Assembly: GCF_026016465.1 (NCBI RefSeq)
Contig: NZ_CP100390.1
Coordinates: forward strand, 248,001-312,000
Origin: Alkalimarinus alittae
Lineage (GTDB): Bacteria > Pseudomonadota > Gammaproteobacteria > Pseudomonadales > Oleiphilaceae
Length of the DNA: 64,000 nucleotides
Direction of reading: 5' to 3'
This document shows positions 15,911 through 26,533 of the stretch, one piece after another (position 1 is the stretch's first letter; every line of letters begins with the position of its first letter). Made by a program: the position numbers and the translations under genes. The notes below the pieces were generated by a model, which saw only the letters and a program-made list of their open reading frames with translations, did not search any database and was not told the origin of the DNA.

Positions 15911-17641
15911 TTATCGTTCGACAGATTCACCAACCAGTAATCTAGCTAGCTGGATAAATTCACTTCGATAACCATACCGATCACTCCCTTTTGCTTTCTC
16001 AGCTTGATCAATAACGTCGTTAAATGTGTATGCGTTTAGGTATTGACTGTTTCGCAAGAGTTCTGAAAAACCTGCTACAGATGAGGCAAAACGATAAGCG
16101 TCGCTGGTGCTGCCTTTACTGGTTTTAATCCGGTCTTTGTTGACCGGAAATTTGAGTAGTTTGCTGGTGCTCTGCTCAGGTAATTTATAACGTATTCTGA
16201 GTAAGCCAAGCTCGTTTGAGTGGGCGCTTTCTGCTTTTTCTTTTGGTGAGGTTGCGAAGTGCAATGCGTCGCTCCAAGGCTTTTCTGCTCCCGTTAAGGT
16301 GAGCTCATAGATGGCTGTCAGGCTATGTCCGGTGCCAATATCACCTGCGTCGACTTTATCGTTATTGAAATCTTCTCGGTTTAGTAAGCGATTTTCGTAG
16401 CCAATAAGGCGGTACTCCTGAACCCATTGCGGATTAAATTCCATTTGCAGCTTAACGTCACTGGCAATGGTTTGTAGTGTCGAGCCTATTTCATCAACCA
16501 ATACCTTCTGGGCTTCTTTAAGGTTATCAATATAAGCGGCATTGCCGTTGCCTCTGTTTGACAGCTCTTCCATTAACGCATCATTGTAATTGCCTGTACC
16601 GTAACCCAGAACAGAAAGCTGTAAACCGGTTTTGCGTTTACCCTCGATATATTGCTTAAGTTCGTCAATTGACCTGAGCCCAACATTAAAGTCGCCATCG
16701 GTGGCTAGCATCACCCGGTTAATGCCTTTATCTATGTGCGCTTGTTGACCCAGTTGATAGGCCAGTTCAATGCCTGCGCTTCCATGGGTTGAACCGCCCG
16801 CTTGCAGTTGATCGATGGCTTGTAATATTTCAACCGTTTTATCGCCTGCCGTGGGCTCCAGCACTACTTGGGCAGCCCCTGCGTAGGCGACGAGTGATAT
16901 TCGGTCGTTATGATTGAGTTGCTTAGCTAGTAGGCGGAGTGACTTTTTTACGAGTGGAAGTTTATTTTGACTGTTCATTGAGCCAGATACATCCACTAAA
17001 AACACTAAGTTGGCAGAGGGGCGTTCGGCTGATAGGTCTTTATACCCTTGTATGCCAACATGCAGCAGTGTTCTATCACTATTCCACGGGCTTGGCCCCA
17101 ACTCATAATGTACGGAGAATGGCTGCTCTTTGTTTGAGGGGGTGGCGTATTGATAATCAAAATAATTGATCAGCTCTTCGGTACGCACGGCATGAATAGG
17201 GGGACGTTGTCCGTTATTAATAAACCTGCGCGTATTAGCGTAGCTCGCGGTATCAACATCGATGCTAAAGGTACTGACAGGCGATTCACTGACAGACATC
17301 ACGCTATTTTGTTCGATATTGCTATAACGCTCATTGTTAACCGGTGAAGTGGGTGCTGTTCTGATATTTGAAGTGGTCGCGTGCACTGGGGATTCTGAAT
17401 CAGAAAATAATGGGTGAGCGATTCGCTTTGCTTCAGTGGTTTTCTGATTGTTTGCCTTATGCAGACGGGATTCTATGTCTTTAGTTTGAGAGACCTTTTC
17501 GGCTGGTGGTGCTGGGTTATATTGGGTTTCATTAGTACTGCAAGCAGACGTCAACGCAGCAGCGGAAAGCGCCATTAACAGAAGGTTTTTGCTTGGCTTT
17601 TTGTGACTAAATACCGGATGTGTGCTTTTTAATGTGGTCAT
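15911..17641 (-). CDS. VWA-domain lipoprotein, YfbK family
   Basis: 576 residues from the ATG at 17641 (AAGGG seven bases upstream; two earlier in-frame starts lack such a site). A lipobox LTSAC gives acylated Cys34. After a low-complexity linker comes the YfbK N-domain (FSIDVDTASYANTRRFI), then a von Willebrand A domain with an intact MIDAS motif DVSGSMNS (Asp217 onward) and MLATDGDFNVGL, and the C-terminal DUF3520 region with VDAGDIGTGHSLTAIYEL, very close to E. coli YfbK. Such proteins bind metal and probably a protein partner at the envelope; the partner is not known. Monocistronic. Confidence 0.88.
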   Translation of the reverse strand: MTTLKSTHPVFSHKKPSKNLLLMALSAAALTSACSTNETQYNPAPPAEKVSQTKDIESRLHKANNQKTTEAKRIAHPLFSDSESPVHATTSNIRTAPTSPVNNERYSNIEQNSVMSVSESPVSTFSIDVDTASYANTRRFINNGQRPPIHAVRTEELINYFDYQYATPSNKEQPFSVHYELGPSPWNSDRTLLHVGIQGYKDLSAERPSANLVFLVDVSGSMNSQNKLPLVKKSLRLLAKQLNHNDRISLVAYAGAAQVVLEPTAGDKTVEILQAIDQLQAGGSTHGSAGIELAYQLGQQAHIDKGINRVMLATDGDFNVGLRSIDELKQYIEGKRKTGLQLSVLGYGTGNYNDALMEELSNRGNGNAAYIDNLKEAQKVLVDEIGSTLQTIASDVKLQMEFNPQWVQEYRLIGYENRLLNREDFNNDKVDAGDIGTGHSLTAIYELTLTGAEKPWSDALHFATSPKEKAESAHSNELGLLRIRYKLPEQSTSKLLKFPVNKDRIKTSKGSTSDAYRFASSVAGFSELLRNSQYLNAYTFNDVIDQAEKAKGSDRYGYRSEFIQLARLLVGESVER

Positions 17642-17827
17642 GTTGATACCCTTCATCAATCGTTTTGTCTGAGTGTGTGATGAAAGGTTAATGGATTGAG
17701 ATCAGTCGTTAGAAGGTAAAAATGGGCTAAAATTGGTCTTCCGGAAAGATATAAAGTATGTTAGCTATATAGGTTTTTATAATCGCCGTTCAGACTACAA
17801 CTAATAAAATATAAATAGGATTTAATC

Positions 17828-18589
17828 ATGGATCTACAAGGTGTACCTGCAATTATATCGGGTGGCGCGTCAGGTTTAGGTGAGGGGGCTGCAAGAGTGT
17901 TAGCCGCAGCAGGTGCAAAAATCACGTTGCTAGATTTGCAGATTGAAAAAGCCGAACAGCTAGCTGCAGAACTAGGCGGTATTGCTATCAAGTGTGATGT
18001 TTCTAATGCAGAAAGTGCCGAGCAGGCCTTAGCGCAATCGCTTGCGGCTCATGGTCCTTGTGGTATCGCTGTAAGCTGCGCGGGTATTGGTACTGCCGGA
18101 CGTATATTAGGCAGAGATGGCCCGATGGATTTAGGCCTTTTTAGTAAAACGATCAACGTTAACCTCGTGGGCACGTTTAATATTTTGCGACTAGCCGCTG
18201 ACCAGATGCAGCATCGTACCCCTAATGCCGATGGCGAGCGCGGCATTATTATTAACACCGCGTCGATTGCCGCGTTTGAAGGTCAGATTGGTCAAGCCGC
18301 TTATTCTGCTTCAAAGGGTGGCGTGGTTGCTATGACGTTGCCTGCAGCACGAGAATTAGCGCGATTCGGCATAAGAGTAAACACTATCGCTCCTGGGTTA
18401 TTTAAAACACCGATGATGGAAGCGATGTCTCAAGAAGTGCAGGATGCATTAGCGGCTGGGCTGCCATTTCCATCTCGACTAGGTCACCCGGAAGAGTTTG
18501 GTAAGTTGGTCAAACATATGGTTGAAAACCCCATTATGAATGGCGAAACGGTGCGGTTGGATAGTGCGGTTAGGTTGCAACCTAAATAG
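17828..18589 (+). CDS. short-chain dehydrogenase, 3-hydroxyacyl-CoA dehydrogenase type II-like
   Basis: 253 residues. NAD-binding motif GGASGLGEGAA, NAG equivalent SCAGIG, catalytic Ser in NTASIAAFEGQ and Tyr-x3-Lys in YSASKGG, then IAPGLFKTPM. The overall pattern, including the insert after NVNLVGTFNILRLAA and the end MNGETVRLDSAVRL, is that of HSD17B10-type short-chain 3-hydroxyacyl-CoA dehydrogenases, which work in fatty acid or branched-chain acyl-CoA oxidation. FadH, another beta-oxidation enzyme, is encoded 1.5 kb downstream, which fits. Substrate is not determined by sequence. Confidence 0.85.
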   Translation: MDLQGVPAIISGGASGLGEGAARVLAAAGAKITLLDLQIEKAEQLAAELGGIAIKCDVSNAESAEQALAQSLAAHGPCGIAVSCAGIGTAGRILGRDGPMDLGLFSKTINVNLVGTFNILRLAADQMQHRTPNADGERGIIINTASIAAFEGQIGQAAYSASKGGVVAMTLPAARELARFGIRVNTIAPGLFKTPMMEAMSQEVQDALAAGLPFPSRLGHPEEFGKLVKHMVENPIMNGETVRLDSAVRLQPK

Positions 18590-18637
18590 GGCTATAGGCT
18601 TCTTTGCAGCGGATTGACGGTAAAGGATTTTTCTAAA

Positions 18638-19510
18638 ATGCCTAATCTATTTTGTAAAATCCACCGACTTAAAGCACAAGGCTGGACGTGGGATCGTTTT
18701 CTATTAGAACTTGAGCAAGTTTATGCGGGGGGCGTTGATGAAAAGACATTGAAGTCTCATTATCGACAGCCGCATAAGCGCTCTGCCAGTCATACTCAGC
18801 AGTTAATTGAAACCTTGCATAAACAGTGCTTTCCATCACCATTCCCTGCTGATGCAGAAGCATTGATGCGTATTTATAACAACCTCATTGGTTGCCAAAA
18901 ACACGTAACTAAAGCCTCTGATATTGCTGATCTGAGGGTGTTTTTGAGTACTGAAGTAGAAAGGGAACATAAACCATTATTAAGGTCTTCACGTCTATGT
19001 TGGCTACTGGCCAATACTTACTTTGATTGCGTGGGTGAGTACAGACAAGTGGGGAAGAAAGCTGCGCTACTGGCGTGTCAGCAACAAGCTATTCACTATT
19101 ATCAGCAGGCTATCGCATTGATAGAGCAGCATAATCAGCAAGATAGTGGCGATAAAGTGAGTGAGTTTATACTGTATAAAGTCCGGCAAAATATTCTGGC
19201 CTGTTATCTGAATGCCATTGACCCTGAGCAGCGTGAAAGTGACCTTAAAGTGTTAAATTATCTAGCACATTCTGACTATTTGACTCAAAGTGAGAGAGTG
19301 TTAGTGCAAGAGCCTTATTTGTGGGTGGTGGCCCGAAATGGCTTACGCTTTGGGTCATTGTTGAAGTCGCGCGAACAGTGCGAACGATTTTTTGGTTTGC
19401 TGGTGACGTCCAGCGCCTATTTTGAAGACTTGGGCTATAGCCCGCTAGGGTATCCGGCCATTAGTGAAAGCAAAGAGTTTGAATGGGCCTGCAAAGTGCT
19501 CAAAACTTAA
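18638..19510 (+). CDS. uncharacterised helical protein
   Basis: 290 residues from the ATG at 18638 (AGGA ten bases before); a TTG 24 bases upstream is in frame. The sequence is rich in helical segments with Gln, Tyr and Leu (QQQAIHYYQQAIALIEQHNQ looks like one TPR-like helix pair). The N-terminal 50 residues (LKAQGWTWDRFLLELEQVY) could be a small helical DNA- or protein-binding unit. No signal peptide. Family not recognised. It follows the SDR gene by 48 bases and may share its transcript. Confidence 0.65.
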   Translation: MPNLFCKIHRLKAQGWTWDRFLLELEQVYAGGVDEKTLKSHYRQPHKRSASHTQQLIETLHKQCFPSPFPADAEALMRIYNNLIGCQKHVTKASDIADLRVFLSTEVEREHKPLLRSSRLCWLLANTYFDCVGEYRQVGKKAALLACQQQAIHYYQQAIALIEQHNQQDSGDKVSEFILYKVRQNILACYLNAIDPEQRESDLKVLNYLAHSDYLTQSERVLVQEPYLWVVARNGLRFGSLLKSREQCERFFGLLVTSSAYFEDLGYSPLGYPAISESKEFEWACKVLKT

Positions 19511-19596
19511 GCACTAATCTTTTGTAAGGGGCTGCTCTCAGCCTCGATTGGCGTCTGACTCATACGGCTGTGTTTGCGGTTGAATACTGAGTTTTA

Positions 19597-19621
19597 TCGC
19601 GCCAAAGTAGGCGCGCCTACA
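19597..19621. repeat. solitary REP unit
   Basis: On the minus strand it reads TGTAGGCGCGCC then TACTTTGGCGCGA, matching the TGTAGG-GC-ACTTTG-GCGA pattern of the REP units at 7258-7706 and 41163. It contains a perfect 14-base palindrome GTAGGCGCGCCTAC at 19607-19620. Confidence 0.65.
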
Positions 19622-19658
19622 GGTGATGATACCTGTGTGTTTTGATTGAGGATTTATT

Positions 19659-19895
19659 ATGTTTGAAAATTTTAAGGCTTTGCTGCTTTTATTTTCGTTT
19701 GTGTTTTCATTGTTGTTGGCAGGTTGTTCTTCAAATGAGACGAGCAGCCCTGCGGCAGACGTCGATAGTGTTAAGTCTTCTGCGCCTGCTGAAATGGAAG
19801 AGCGGGCTTACCATAAAACAGTTGATGAAAAAGAAGAAGCTGAAAAGCTTAAAAAGCAAAAAATCAGTGACGATGATATGGAGCGACTAGATTAG
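19659..19895 (+). CDS. small lipoprotein
   Basis: 78 residues: hydrophobic signal, lipobox LLAGC (Cys at residue 23), then a short charged tail rich in Glu and Lys (DEKEEAEKLKKQKISDDDME). GAGG lies eight bases before the ATG. An overlapping frame starting at 19642 lacks any such features and was rejected. Function unknown; envelope location is inferred from the lipobox. Confidence 0.75.
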   Translation: MFENFKALLLLFSFVFSLLLAGCSSNETSSPAADVDSVKSSAPAEMEERAYHKTVDEKEEAEKLKKQKISDDDMERLD

Positions 19896-19903
19896 CGCAT
19901 GCT

Positions 19904-19924
19904 AACCTGCTTTGCTTGCAGGTT
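19904..19924 (+). terminator. stem-loop after small lipoprotein gene
   Basis: AACCTGC-TTTGCTT-GCAGGTT, a perfect 7-base stem eight bases after the stop. There is only a weak T-rich tail (ATTTAT), so termination may be partial. Confidence 0.4.
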
Positions 19925-20050
19925 ATTTATGTCTGCATGAATTTGTTTTACGTCAACGCAGTTTTGAGGGTATGACTTATATTGACTCTCTTGACGGTTG
20001 GTTGAACAATACGGCACTTGCGTTCTGAGCGATGATTGCGTATTAAATAG

Positions 20051-22114
<2,064 letters not shown>

Positions 22115-22144
22115 TTACGTTTTTATTAAGTTTAATAGAAAAAC

Positions 22145-22175
22145 AAAAAACGCTGCATGAATGCAGCGTTTTTTT
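22145..22175. terminator. bidirectional Rho-independent terminator
   Basis: Stem AACGCTGCAT / ATGCAGCGTT with A-run on the left and seven Ts on the right, placed between the convergent fadH and MscS genes, so it can serve both. Confidence 0.9.
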
Positions 22176-22193
22176 GACACCTGAGTTTAAACG

Positions 22194-23021
22194 CTACTCT
22201 GCACGTCCTAACATCCGTACTTCTCGCTGCGGGAACGGAATCGCAATGTTGGCTCGCTGTAATGATTGGTAAATCGCGAGGTTTGCTTCGTAGCGAGTAT
22301 GATAATGTTGTGTTGTCGGAGCCCAAAAACGAATCCCGATATTGATCGAACTATCGGCAAATTCATCGACACCAATTTGTGGTGTGCGTTCAGCCACTGC
22401 GGGTATGGTGGCTAAGGCTTCACGGATTTTATTGATGGCGATGTCTAAATCAGTGTCATAAGACACGCCAATCCCCGTTTCAATTAATGTATTTTCTTGT
22501 GAATTATGTAAGATTTCACCGACGATAAACTTATTAGGGATGGTGATAAGTTCTTCTTCTTCGTTAGTGAGGAAAGTGGCGCCAAGCGCAATATCTTTAA
22601 CCACACCTGTAATGCCTTGAACGGTAATAGTGTTGCCGATGACGAATGGGCGGGTGAGGATAATCGTCAGCCCGGCAGCATAGTTTGATAACAGCCCTTG
22701 AAACGCCAAACCCGCACCGAGTGAGGCCGCGCCTATTGCTGCTACAAAGGGCGTGACACTGACGCCTAATTTTCCGAGACAGATAATTGCCACCATTATA
22801 ATAATGACAATACGCAAAATATTAGACAAAAAGTTGGTCAACGTGATGTCTACATTATGTTTGGCGCACACGTTAACTAAAAACTGAGCGGCCTTTTTAG
22901 CAACAAATAGGCCAATAATAAAGATGACCACAGCACCAAATAACTGAAAACTATAGTTGACGAAAAACTCTACCAGTATGTCGTAGAGTTTCATTACCTG
23001 CGTTACTTCTTGATCAATCAT
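22194..23021 (-). CDS. small-conductance mechanosensitive channel, MscS family
   Basis: 275 residues, near the 286 of E. coli MscS. Three N-terminal membrane helices; the pore helix is GAASLGAGLAFQGLLSNYAAG, with the Gly/Ala packing pattern of TM3, followed by the beta domain start ITVQGITGVVKDIALGATFL and a cytoplasmic alpha/beta cage with PNKFIVGEILHN. It releases solutes during hypo-osmotic shock, which suits a marine organism. Confidence 0.93.
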   Translation of the reverse strand: MIDQEVTQVMKLYDILVEFFVNYSFQLFGAVVIFIIGLFVAKKAAQFLVNVCAKHNVDITLTNFLSNILRIVIIIMVAIICLGKLGVSVTPFVAAIGAASLGAGLAFQGLLSNYAAGLTIILTRPFVIGNTITVQGITGVVKDIALGATFLTNEEEELITIPNKFIVGEILHNSQENTLIETGIGVSYDTDLDIAINKIREALATIPAVAERTPQIGVDEFADSSINIGIRFWAPTTQHYHTRYEANLAIYQSLQRANIAIPFPQREVRMLGRAE

Positions 23022-23144
23022 AATACTGTTCTCTGATAAACGTTTTCTGATACATTACTGATGTTTTAACTATAGATTAGCCTGCTCACTTTAGTTGGCG
23101 AGTTTTCTAAGGCTTATTTTAACCGATTATTAGGCGAGAATATT

Positions 23145-23363
23145 ATGGCTTTGAGTGGAAATACCCCCATCCCCAAAATTATTGCATTAACATTGTTAGT
23201 GTTCGGTATTGGCTTATTATTTTGGGGGTACGATATGTCGAATTCACCTGTTAATCAGCTTTCATCGGCGTTAACGGGTTCTCATTCTGATAAGGTGATG
23301 TACACCTATATCGGTGGTGCGGTGAGTACGGTGGTTGGATTGTATTTGTTTCTTAAGCATTAG
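23145..23363 (+). CDS. DUF3185-family small membrane protein
   Basis: 72 residues with two membrane helices (IIALTLLVFGIGLLFWGY and YIGGAVSTVVGLYLFL) joined by SSALTGSHSDKVMYTY, the pattern I associate with DUF3185 proteins. Function unknown. It is divergent from the MscS gene (123-base gap). Confidence 0.8.
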   Translation: MALSGNTPIPKIIALTLLVFGIGLLFWGYDMSNSPVNQLSSALTGSHSDKVMYTYIGGAVSTVVGLYLFLKH

Positions 23364-23392
23364 CGTTAAGTTTGACTCCCTAGCTTAACGTT
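23362..23392. terminator. terminator-like inverted repeat between convergent genes
   Basis: Arms AGCGTTAAG and CTTAACGTT (one mismatch) around a 13-base loop. It covers the end of the DUF3185 gene and the last four codons of the MATE gene. The right side (CTCCCTAGCTTAACGTT) resembles the palindrome at 15849-15882. Confidence 0.5.
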
Positions 23393-24735
23393 ATAGAGGC
23401 ATCGACGGTCTGATGCCTTTTAACGGCCTTCTTTAATCCTTTCTGATAAACCACCCATGCCATGAGGCCTGCTGCCAGATTGCCAACCATTGCGCCGCTC
23501 ATTAACCCGTCCAACCCATCCAGTTTGCTGCCAAGCCACAATAGTGGGAGGTAGCAGAGAAATAGTCGTAGACAAGATATGACTAACGCGCGCATAGGTA
23601 GCCCCATTGCATTGCAGACCGATACCATAATCATGCAAATACCGAGTGCACCGTAGCTAAGAGGGACGCTAAGAAGGTAGTTTTTTAAAACGGCTGCGAC
23701 TGAAAGGTCAGTCGTCATCAGTCCGCTGATACTGTCGGAAAGTAGTAGCCAGATAACCGCAATAGCGAGCTGCCAGAGTAGAACAAATTTTACCGCAAGC
23801 TTCACCAGTTGACGGATGCTTTCAAGGTCTCCCGCCCCCCAATAGCGCCCCACCATAGGCGGCATCGACATCGTTAGTGCAAGCACTATCACAATTGAGA
23901 AAAACTCTAAACGAGTGCCCAAGCCCCATGCAGCAACGGCAGAAGTACCATAAACCGCAACCAGTGATGTCGCGAACATTGAAGAAAGAGAAGGCATAAA
24001 CTGGCTGAGCATCGCAGGGCCAGTAATACCGCCTAACTGCTTAGTTGAAGAAAACATTGAATCGGGTGTGATGTTAAACGCGAGCCACTGTCGAGAGATT
24101 ATTTTTGGGTAGATGATTAAACACCCAAGAGAAAACGATGTGATGGTTGCGTAAGGTGCACCTGCAAGCCCCCAGTCGAATACAAAGATGAAGAGTGGGT
24201 CGAGTGCAATATTGAGCAGGCTAGTAAATACCATTGTGATACCCGGTAGCATAGTGTTGCCATGCGCTCTGCAGAGGCTGTAGCCAAAGTAGAGCATCGC
24301 ACCGACCCAAGCACTTGCCAGCCAAGGCATCCAATAAATTGATAGTGTAGGTAGTAGTGAGGGCTCACCGCCTAGCATATTGAGTATTGGGGCGCGTAAA
24401 AACCATAGCAATAAGCAGAGTAGTGCAATTGAGGTGGCGCCAATAATAATCACGACCCCGCCGAGTTGTTTTGCGTGGTCTGTTTGCTTTTGTCCTAAGG
24501 CCTTTGAAATGAGTGCGGTGGTGGCGATCCCCAGTCCTACTTGAACACCAATGATTAGCTGATACATAGGCACCGTGAAACCCACTGCCGCTAGCGGGTC
24601 GACACCTAACTGACCAATAAATATGCTATCGGCTAATTGAAAACTCATTAACGATAAAACGCCAAACAGCATAGGCCATGTCATCTGAAACAGTGCGCGG
24701 CTTAACGAGACTGGGGGGCAGGTATTAGTGGTCAT
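23380..24735 (-). CDS. MATE-family multidrug/sodium antiporter (DinF-NorM type)
   Basis: 451 residues and about twelve membrane helices in two repeats. Start MTTNTCPPVSLSRALFQMTWPMLFGVLSL and the segments SIFIGQLGVDPLAAVGF and AVAAWGLGTRLEFFSIVIVLAL are standard MATE features (quoted in parts under the family pattern QLADSIFIG). It exports drugs or metabolites using a sodium or proton gradient. The gene is single, and the 308 bases before it divide it from the phosphodiesterase gene. Confidence 0.9.
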   Translation of the reverse strand: MTTNTCPPVSLSRALFQMTWPMLFGVLSLMSFQLADSIFIGQLGVDPLAAVGFTVPMYQLIIGVQVGLGIATTALISKALGQKQTDHAKQLGGVVIIIGATSIALLCLLLWFLRAPILNMLGGEPSLLPTLSIYWMPWLASAWVGAMLYFGYSLCRAHGNTMLPGITMVFTSLLNIALDPLFIFVFDWGLAGAPYATITSFSLGCLIIYPKIISRQWLAFNITPDSMFSSTKQLGGITGPAMLSQFMPSLSSMFATSLVAVYGTSAVAAWGLGTRLEFFSIVIVLALTMSMPPMVGRYWGAGDLESIRQLVKLAVKFVLLWQLAIAVIWLLLSDSISGLMTTDLSVAAVLKNYLLSVPLSYGALGICMIMVSVCNAMGLPMRALVISCLRLFLCYLPLLWLGSKLDGLDGLMSGAMVGNLAAGLMAWVVYQKGLKKAVKRHQTVDASITLS

Positions 24736-25043
24736 GATGGCCTTCGTTGAAGGTGAGCAGCTGAATGTAATAGTCGATGAGGACAGTGAATAAACAGAGC
24801 ACGGAGTCTATCCTAATCTGGCTTGATTGAGAACAAAGGTAAAGCATCTGACGACTTGTTCACAAATACTCAATTTGTCGCTTAATGTGTCGCATTTAGT
24901 CCCTCTTATGGTTGTGAAGAGTCTTTAACATGCTCGTATTAGAAAGAAGGAGGGCTTTTCTCGTTACTTTCTAAATAAATGCTTCACAAAATAATAATAA
25001 CTCGAATGTAATGTTCGATAAATTGAGCTAGAAGGGAAAATTC
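24736..25043. other. promoter region between divergent MATE and phosphodiesterase genes
   Basis: 308 bases, A+T-rich on the right half. It ends in AAGGGA eight bases before the ATG at 25044. No open frame or repeat worth naming was seen. Confidence 0.4.
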
Positions 25044-26360
25044 ATGTTAAATAGAATATCGATTTTTATCCTCAGCATGCTGATAGCGTCGATCAGTTGG
25101 GCTGAGTCTTATGTCTATATCACGAACAGTACGATGGAGACATTATCGCTAGACACGGTTCAAACCGGTTATAGCAATATCAGTGAAGGTAATGAGTGGC
25201 AGCAATTAGCCGAGACGGTACCACCATTAGCAACGGTTAAATTTCTTAGATATAACCGCGATAAAGGTATCAAGTGGGGCAAATCTTATAATTTCACGAC
25301 CACTGTTCAGGGTGCGACTAGCTCAGTTGAGTTGACTCAACGCCTTGTGGGTACGATGACCTTCAGTAAAATGTGGCTCTCTGCTGAAGATGACCCTTGG
25401 TACTATGATCGCGACATTCATAGCATACCGATGAGTTTTGATGGTAAAGAATCGACACTGGCCTTTAGGTCGCAGCCTGCTCGAGCCTCTGGCGATGATA
25501 TCTACTACGTCATTAATAATGACTGGAAAAAAGAGACGCCTGAAGTAGCAAGTAATAACTTTAAAGTACTCACCTACAATACTTGGGCTTTGCTACCGGG
25601 TATAGAAAGCAAAAACACACATGCACGTCTTGATACTATTGCCGAAGATATTGCTCAAGGCTACGACGCGGTTGTTTTTCAAGAAGTGTTTGACCCTGCC
25701 TTAACGGCCCATTTCCGCAAAAAAATCAGTGCGGAATATCCTTATTTAACTCGGATTCCTTTTAAAGTCGGCAAGTTACTGACCGGTGGATCATTTATCG
25801 CGAGTCGTCACCCTATTATCGAGCAAGATGATCAGGTTTATGATGCATGTCGAGCAGAAGGCTGTTTAGCCTCAAAAGGAATGAACTACGCGAAGATTGA
25901 TAAAGGCGGCAAGACCTATCACTTATTTGGCACGCACACTCATGCTTATGCCACCGCAGATGATATTTCGGTTCGTTTTGACCAGCTAGCGCAATTAAAG
26001 GCATTTATTGATAGTAAAAACATACCGGCTAACGAGCCTGTGCTGATGGGCGGTGACTTTAATGTTGATAAGGTGAATTTCCCACAAGAGCATTATGATT
26101 TCTTGACCCTGATGGACGCGACAGAGCCTATGGCATTAGGTGAATACCTTCACTCATATGCAGGTCCTGTTAATGTGTATGCCACCGACAAGTATGTGGA
26201 ATACCTAGACTATGTGTTGTACTCAAATGCACATCAGGCGCCAGTATATTCTCATAATAAGCTGTTAGTGCCACGCAGTATTGCGCCAGAGCACTTCACT
26301 CGATGGGATCTTTCTGACCACTTTCCTGTTGCAAGTGAGTTTGTCTTCCCTGCTGAGTAG
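25044..26360 (+). CDS. secreted sphingomyelinase C-like phosphodiesterase
   Basis: 438 residues with signal peptide (cleavage near ISWA-ES). The first 170 residues form a beta-rich domain without a known name; from KVLTYNTW onward there is an endonuclease/exonuclease/phosphatase fold with the metal Glu in VVFQEVFDP, HLFGTHTHA, the GGDFNVDK box and the final SDHFPV box. This order is typical of bacterial neutral sphingomyelinases (Mg-dependent cleavage of sphingomyelin to ceramide and phosphocholine). A general phospholipase or nuclease function cannot be excluded. Cysteines in DACRAEGC may form a disulfide. Monocistronic, followed by a terminator. Confidence 0.85.
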   Translation: MLNRISIFILSMLIASISWAESYVYITNSTMETLSLDTVQTGYSNISEGNEWQQLAETVPPLATVKFLRYNRDKGIKWGKSYNFTTTVQGATSSVELTQRLVGTMTFSKMWLSAEDDPWYYDRDIHSIPMSFDGKESTLAFRSQPARASGDDIYYVINNDWKKETPEVASNNFKVLTYNTWALLPGIESKNTHARLDTIAEDIAQGYDAVVFQEVFDPALTAHFRKKISAEYPYLTRIPFKVGKLLTGGSFIASRHPIIEQDDQVYDACRAEGCLASKGMNYAKIDKGGKTYHLFGTHTHAYATADDISVRFDQLAQLKAFIDSKNIPANEPVLMGGDFNVDKVNFPQEHYDFLTLMDATEPMALGEYLHSYAGPVNVYATDKYVEYLDYVLYSNAHQAPVYSHNKLLVPRSIAPEHFTRWDLSDHFPVASEFVFPAE

Positions 26361-26393
26361 TTCATGGTATTGATACATTGAAGACTAGTTATA

Positions 26394-26421
26394 AAAACCG
26401 GCCTTAGTAGCCGGTTTTTTC
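26394..26421 (+). terminator. Rho-independent terminator after phosphodiesterase gene
   Basis: AAAACCGGC-CTTAGTA-GCCGGTTTTTT, a 9-base stem with a T-run, 33 bases after the stop. Confidence 0.9.
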
Positions 26422-26533
26422 TTTTTTTCTTTTATATTCTTGCGTTTAACGACGATCTTATTCTTTAAGTTCATGCCGATTACCTTTAGTATTAGTATCG
26501 AGACCAATATATTCCCGAAGTTAGGAGCCTTCC

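Noticed and set aside
19642-19890. 82-codon frame overlapping the small lipoprotein
   Set aside because: The overlapping frame at 19659 has a signal peptide, a lipobox and a ribosome binding site; this one has none.
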